NCBI GenBank assembly: GCA_002377605.1
Contig: DFQD01000171.1
Location: 1 to 7,414 of the forward strand
DNA: 7,414 bases
Direction: 5' to 3'
Source of the DNA: Gammaproteobacteria bacterium UBA3498
GTDB lineage: Bacteria > Pseudomonadota > Gammaproteobacteria > Pseudomonadales > Pseudohongiellaceae
Below the pieces are notes generated by a model, which was not told the origin of the DNA, made no database searches, and saw only the letters and a list, made by a program, of their open reading frames with translations. The translations under genes and the position numbers were made by a program. Of this stretch, positions 6,800 to 7,414 are shown in pieces (position 1 is the first letter of the stretch; every line of letters begins with the position of its first letter).

Positions 6800-7075
6800 A
6801 TGTCAAAAGAGCCAAATGAATTAAATGAGGATAGCGGGATGGTTGATGCTGAATTAGAGCTGGATGCCAGTGGTCTTTATTGTCCCGAGCCGGTTATGTT
6901 ATTACATAACAAAATCAAGGATATCGAGGTTGGTCAAATTTTAAAGCTTGTAGCGACAGATCCTTCTACCACTCGGGATGTTCCGAAATTTTGCTTATAT
7001 CTGGGCCATGAATTGCTTGCGCAGGAACAACATGGGCAACTCTATCAATACCTTATAAAAAAGATGCAAGATTAG
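6800..7075 (+). CDS. tusA: TusA family sulfur carrier protein
   Basis: Small cytoplasmic sulfurtransferase of the TusA/SirA family. In E. coli, TusA takes persulfide sulfur from IscS and passes it to TusBCD for 2-thiouridine at tRNA position 34. The hallmark motif LDASGLYCPEPVM (21-33) contains the sulfur-carrying C28, equivalent to E. coli C19. DPSTTRDVPKFC (54-65) keeps the second conserved cysteine, C65. The ending QLYQYLIKK matches the family. The ATG at 6800 gives 91 aa but has no clear ribosome site. An in-frame ATG at 6839 (residue 14) has TGAGG eight bases upstream and would give 78 aa, close to the 81 aa of E. coli TusA, so the shorter start is a serious alternative. The exonuclease gene begins four bases after the stop, suggesting a shared transcript. 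A non-TusA paralogue (YeeD or YedF type) is less likely given the close motif match. Confidence 0.93.
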   Translation: MSKEPNELNEDSGMVDAELELDASGLYCPEPVMLLHNKIKDIEVGQILKLVATDPSTTRDVPKFCLYLGHELLAQEQHGQLYQYLIKKMQD

Positions 7076-7079
7076 TTCT

Positions 7080-7414
7080 GTGCTTAATCATCAGCCACAA
7101 GTCTATCTGGTCGACGCATCTATCTATATTTTTCAGGCTCATTTCTCACCCTCTGTTGAAAGTTTCGATGAAAAGGGTGGGGAATTAAGTGCTTTGTTTG
7201 GTTTTATACAGTTTTTACTGCAATTCTTGCGACGCACTAAACCGACCTACCTAGCTATAGCACATGATGAAAGTCTATTTTATGGGTTTCGACATGAATT
7301 AAGCCCGGAATACAAATCGAATCGCGAACTTCCTGATGAAAATTTGGAGATGCAGTTAAATGGTTGTACGGAGGTTTGCGGGATTCTTGGACTTCCATCT
7401 TATGCCAGCAAAGT
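7080..7414 (+). CDS. 5'-3' exonuclease (PolA N-terminal/FEN-like), 5' part only
   Basis: The first 111 codons of a stand-alone structure-specific 5' nuclease, related to the 5'-3' exonuclease domain of DNA polymerase I and to Xni/ExoIX. The gene runs off the window. Visible features are VYLVDASIYIFQAHFS (8-23, with D12 the expected first metal ligand), a helical segment, then AIAHDES (59-65, D63 expected as the second metal ligand), the conserved R71, and YKSNRELP (78-85) with the helical-arch K79 and R82. Start GTG at 7080 is chosen because the frame has no usable codon just upstream, the motif begins eight residues in, and it lies four bases after the tusA stop. The ribosome site is weak. 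The usual phenylalanine before D63 is histidine here. Such enzymes process flaps or RNA primers; whether this one is active cannot be judged from a third of the gene. Confidence 0.88.
   Translation, partial: MLNHQPQVYLVDASIYIFQAHFSPSVESFDEKGGELSALFGFIQFLLQFLRRTKPTYLAIAHDESLFYGFRHELSPEYKSNRELPDENLEMQLNGCTEVCGILGLPSYASK

Noticed and set aside
1..7414. CRISPR arrays, insertion sequences, tRNA or rRNA genes, phage or defence genes
   Set aside because: No repeat-spacer pattern, transposase, terminal repeats, clover-leaf sequence or defence-type protein was seen.

Overview
The window looks like chromosomal DNA from a moderately AT-rich gammaproteobacterium. A fadBA fatty-acid oxidation operon, a TtcA tRNA thiolase, a UPF0270/YheU protein, a TusA sulfur carrier and a small 5'-3' exonuclease are all typical of that class. 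FadB (713 aa) and FadA (391 aa) are closer to Pseudomonas-type lengths (about 715 and 391) than to enterobacterial ones (729 and 387). A marine or related member of the Pseudomonadales-like lineages is plausible. Genus cannot be told from the sequence alone.

Layout. (1) Positions 3-1810 hold two envelope genes facing each other, a Bax-type glucosaminidase (+, N-terminus cut by the window edge) and a secreted CE4 polysaccharide deacetylase (-). Their stop codons overlap by 3 bases. (2) Positions 1811-1950 are a divergent intergenic region with a good sigma-70 -10 box (TATAAT) and two inverted repeats, probably the control region of fadBA. (3) Positions 1951-6121 carry fadB, fadA and ttcA in one direction. 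fadA has a near-perfect Shine-Dalgarno on the fadB stop, and ttcA appears to start at a TTG inside the end of fadA. (4) Positions 6122-6487 contain no convincing gene. (5) Positions 6488-7414 carry a yheU-like gene, tusA and the first third or so of a 5'-3' exonuclease gene that runs off the window.

How the genes work together. FadB and FadA form the aerobic beta-oxidation complex: hydratase, 3-hydroxyacyl-CoA dehydrogenase and thiolase. TtcA makes 2-thiocytidine at tRNA position 32, and TusA relays sulfur for 2-thiouridine at tRNA position 34, so two tRNA thiolation functions lie about 0.7 kb apart. The glucosaminidase and the deacetylase both act on amino-sugar polymers of the envelope, but they are transcribed toward each other and need not be functionally linked.

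Every gene belongs to a known family and all catalytic motifs checked are intact. I do not see an undescribed multi-gene system. The points most worth a second look are the dyads around the fadBA promoter, the fadA/ttcA overlap with its unusual start codon, and the 366-base stretch without a gene.
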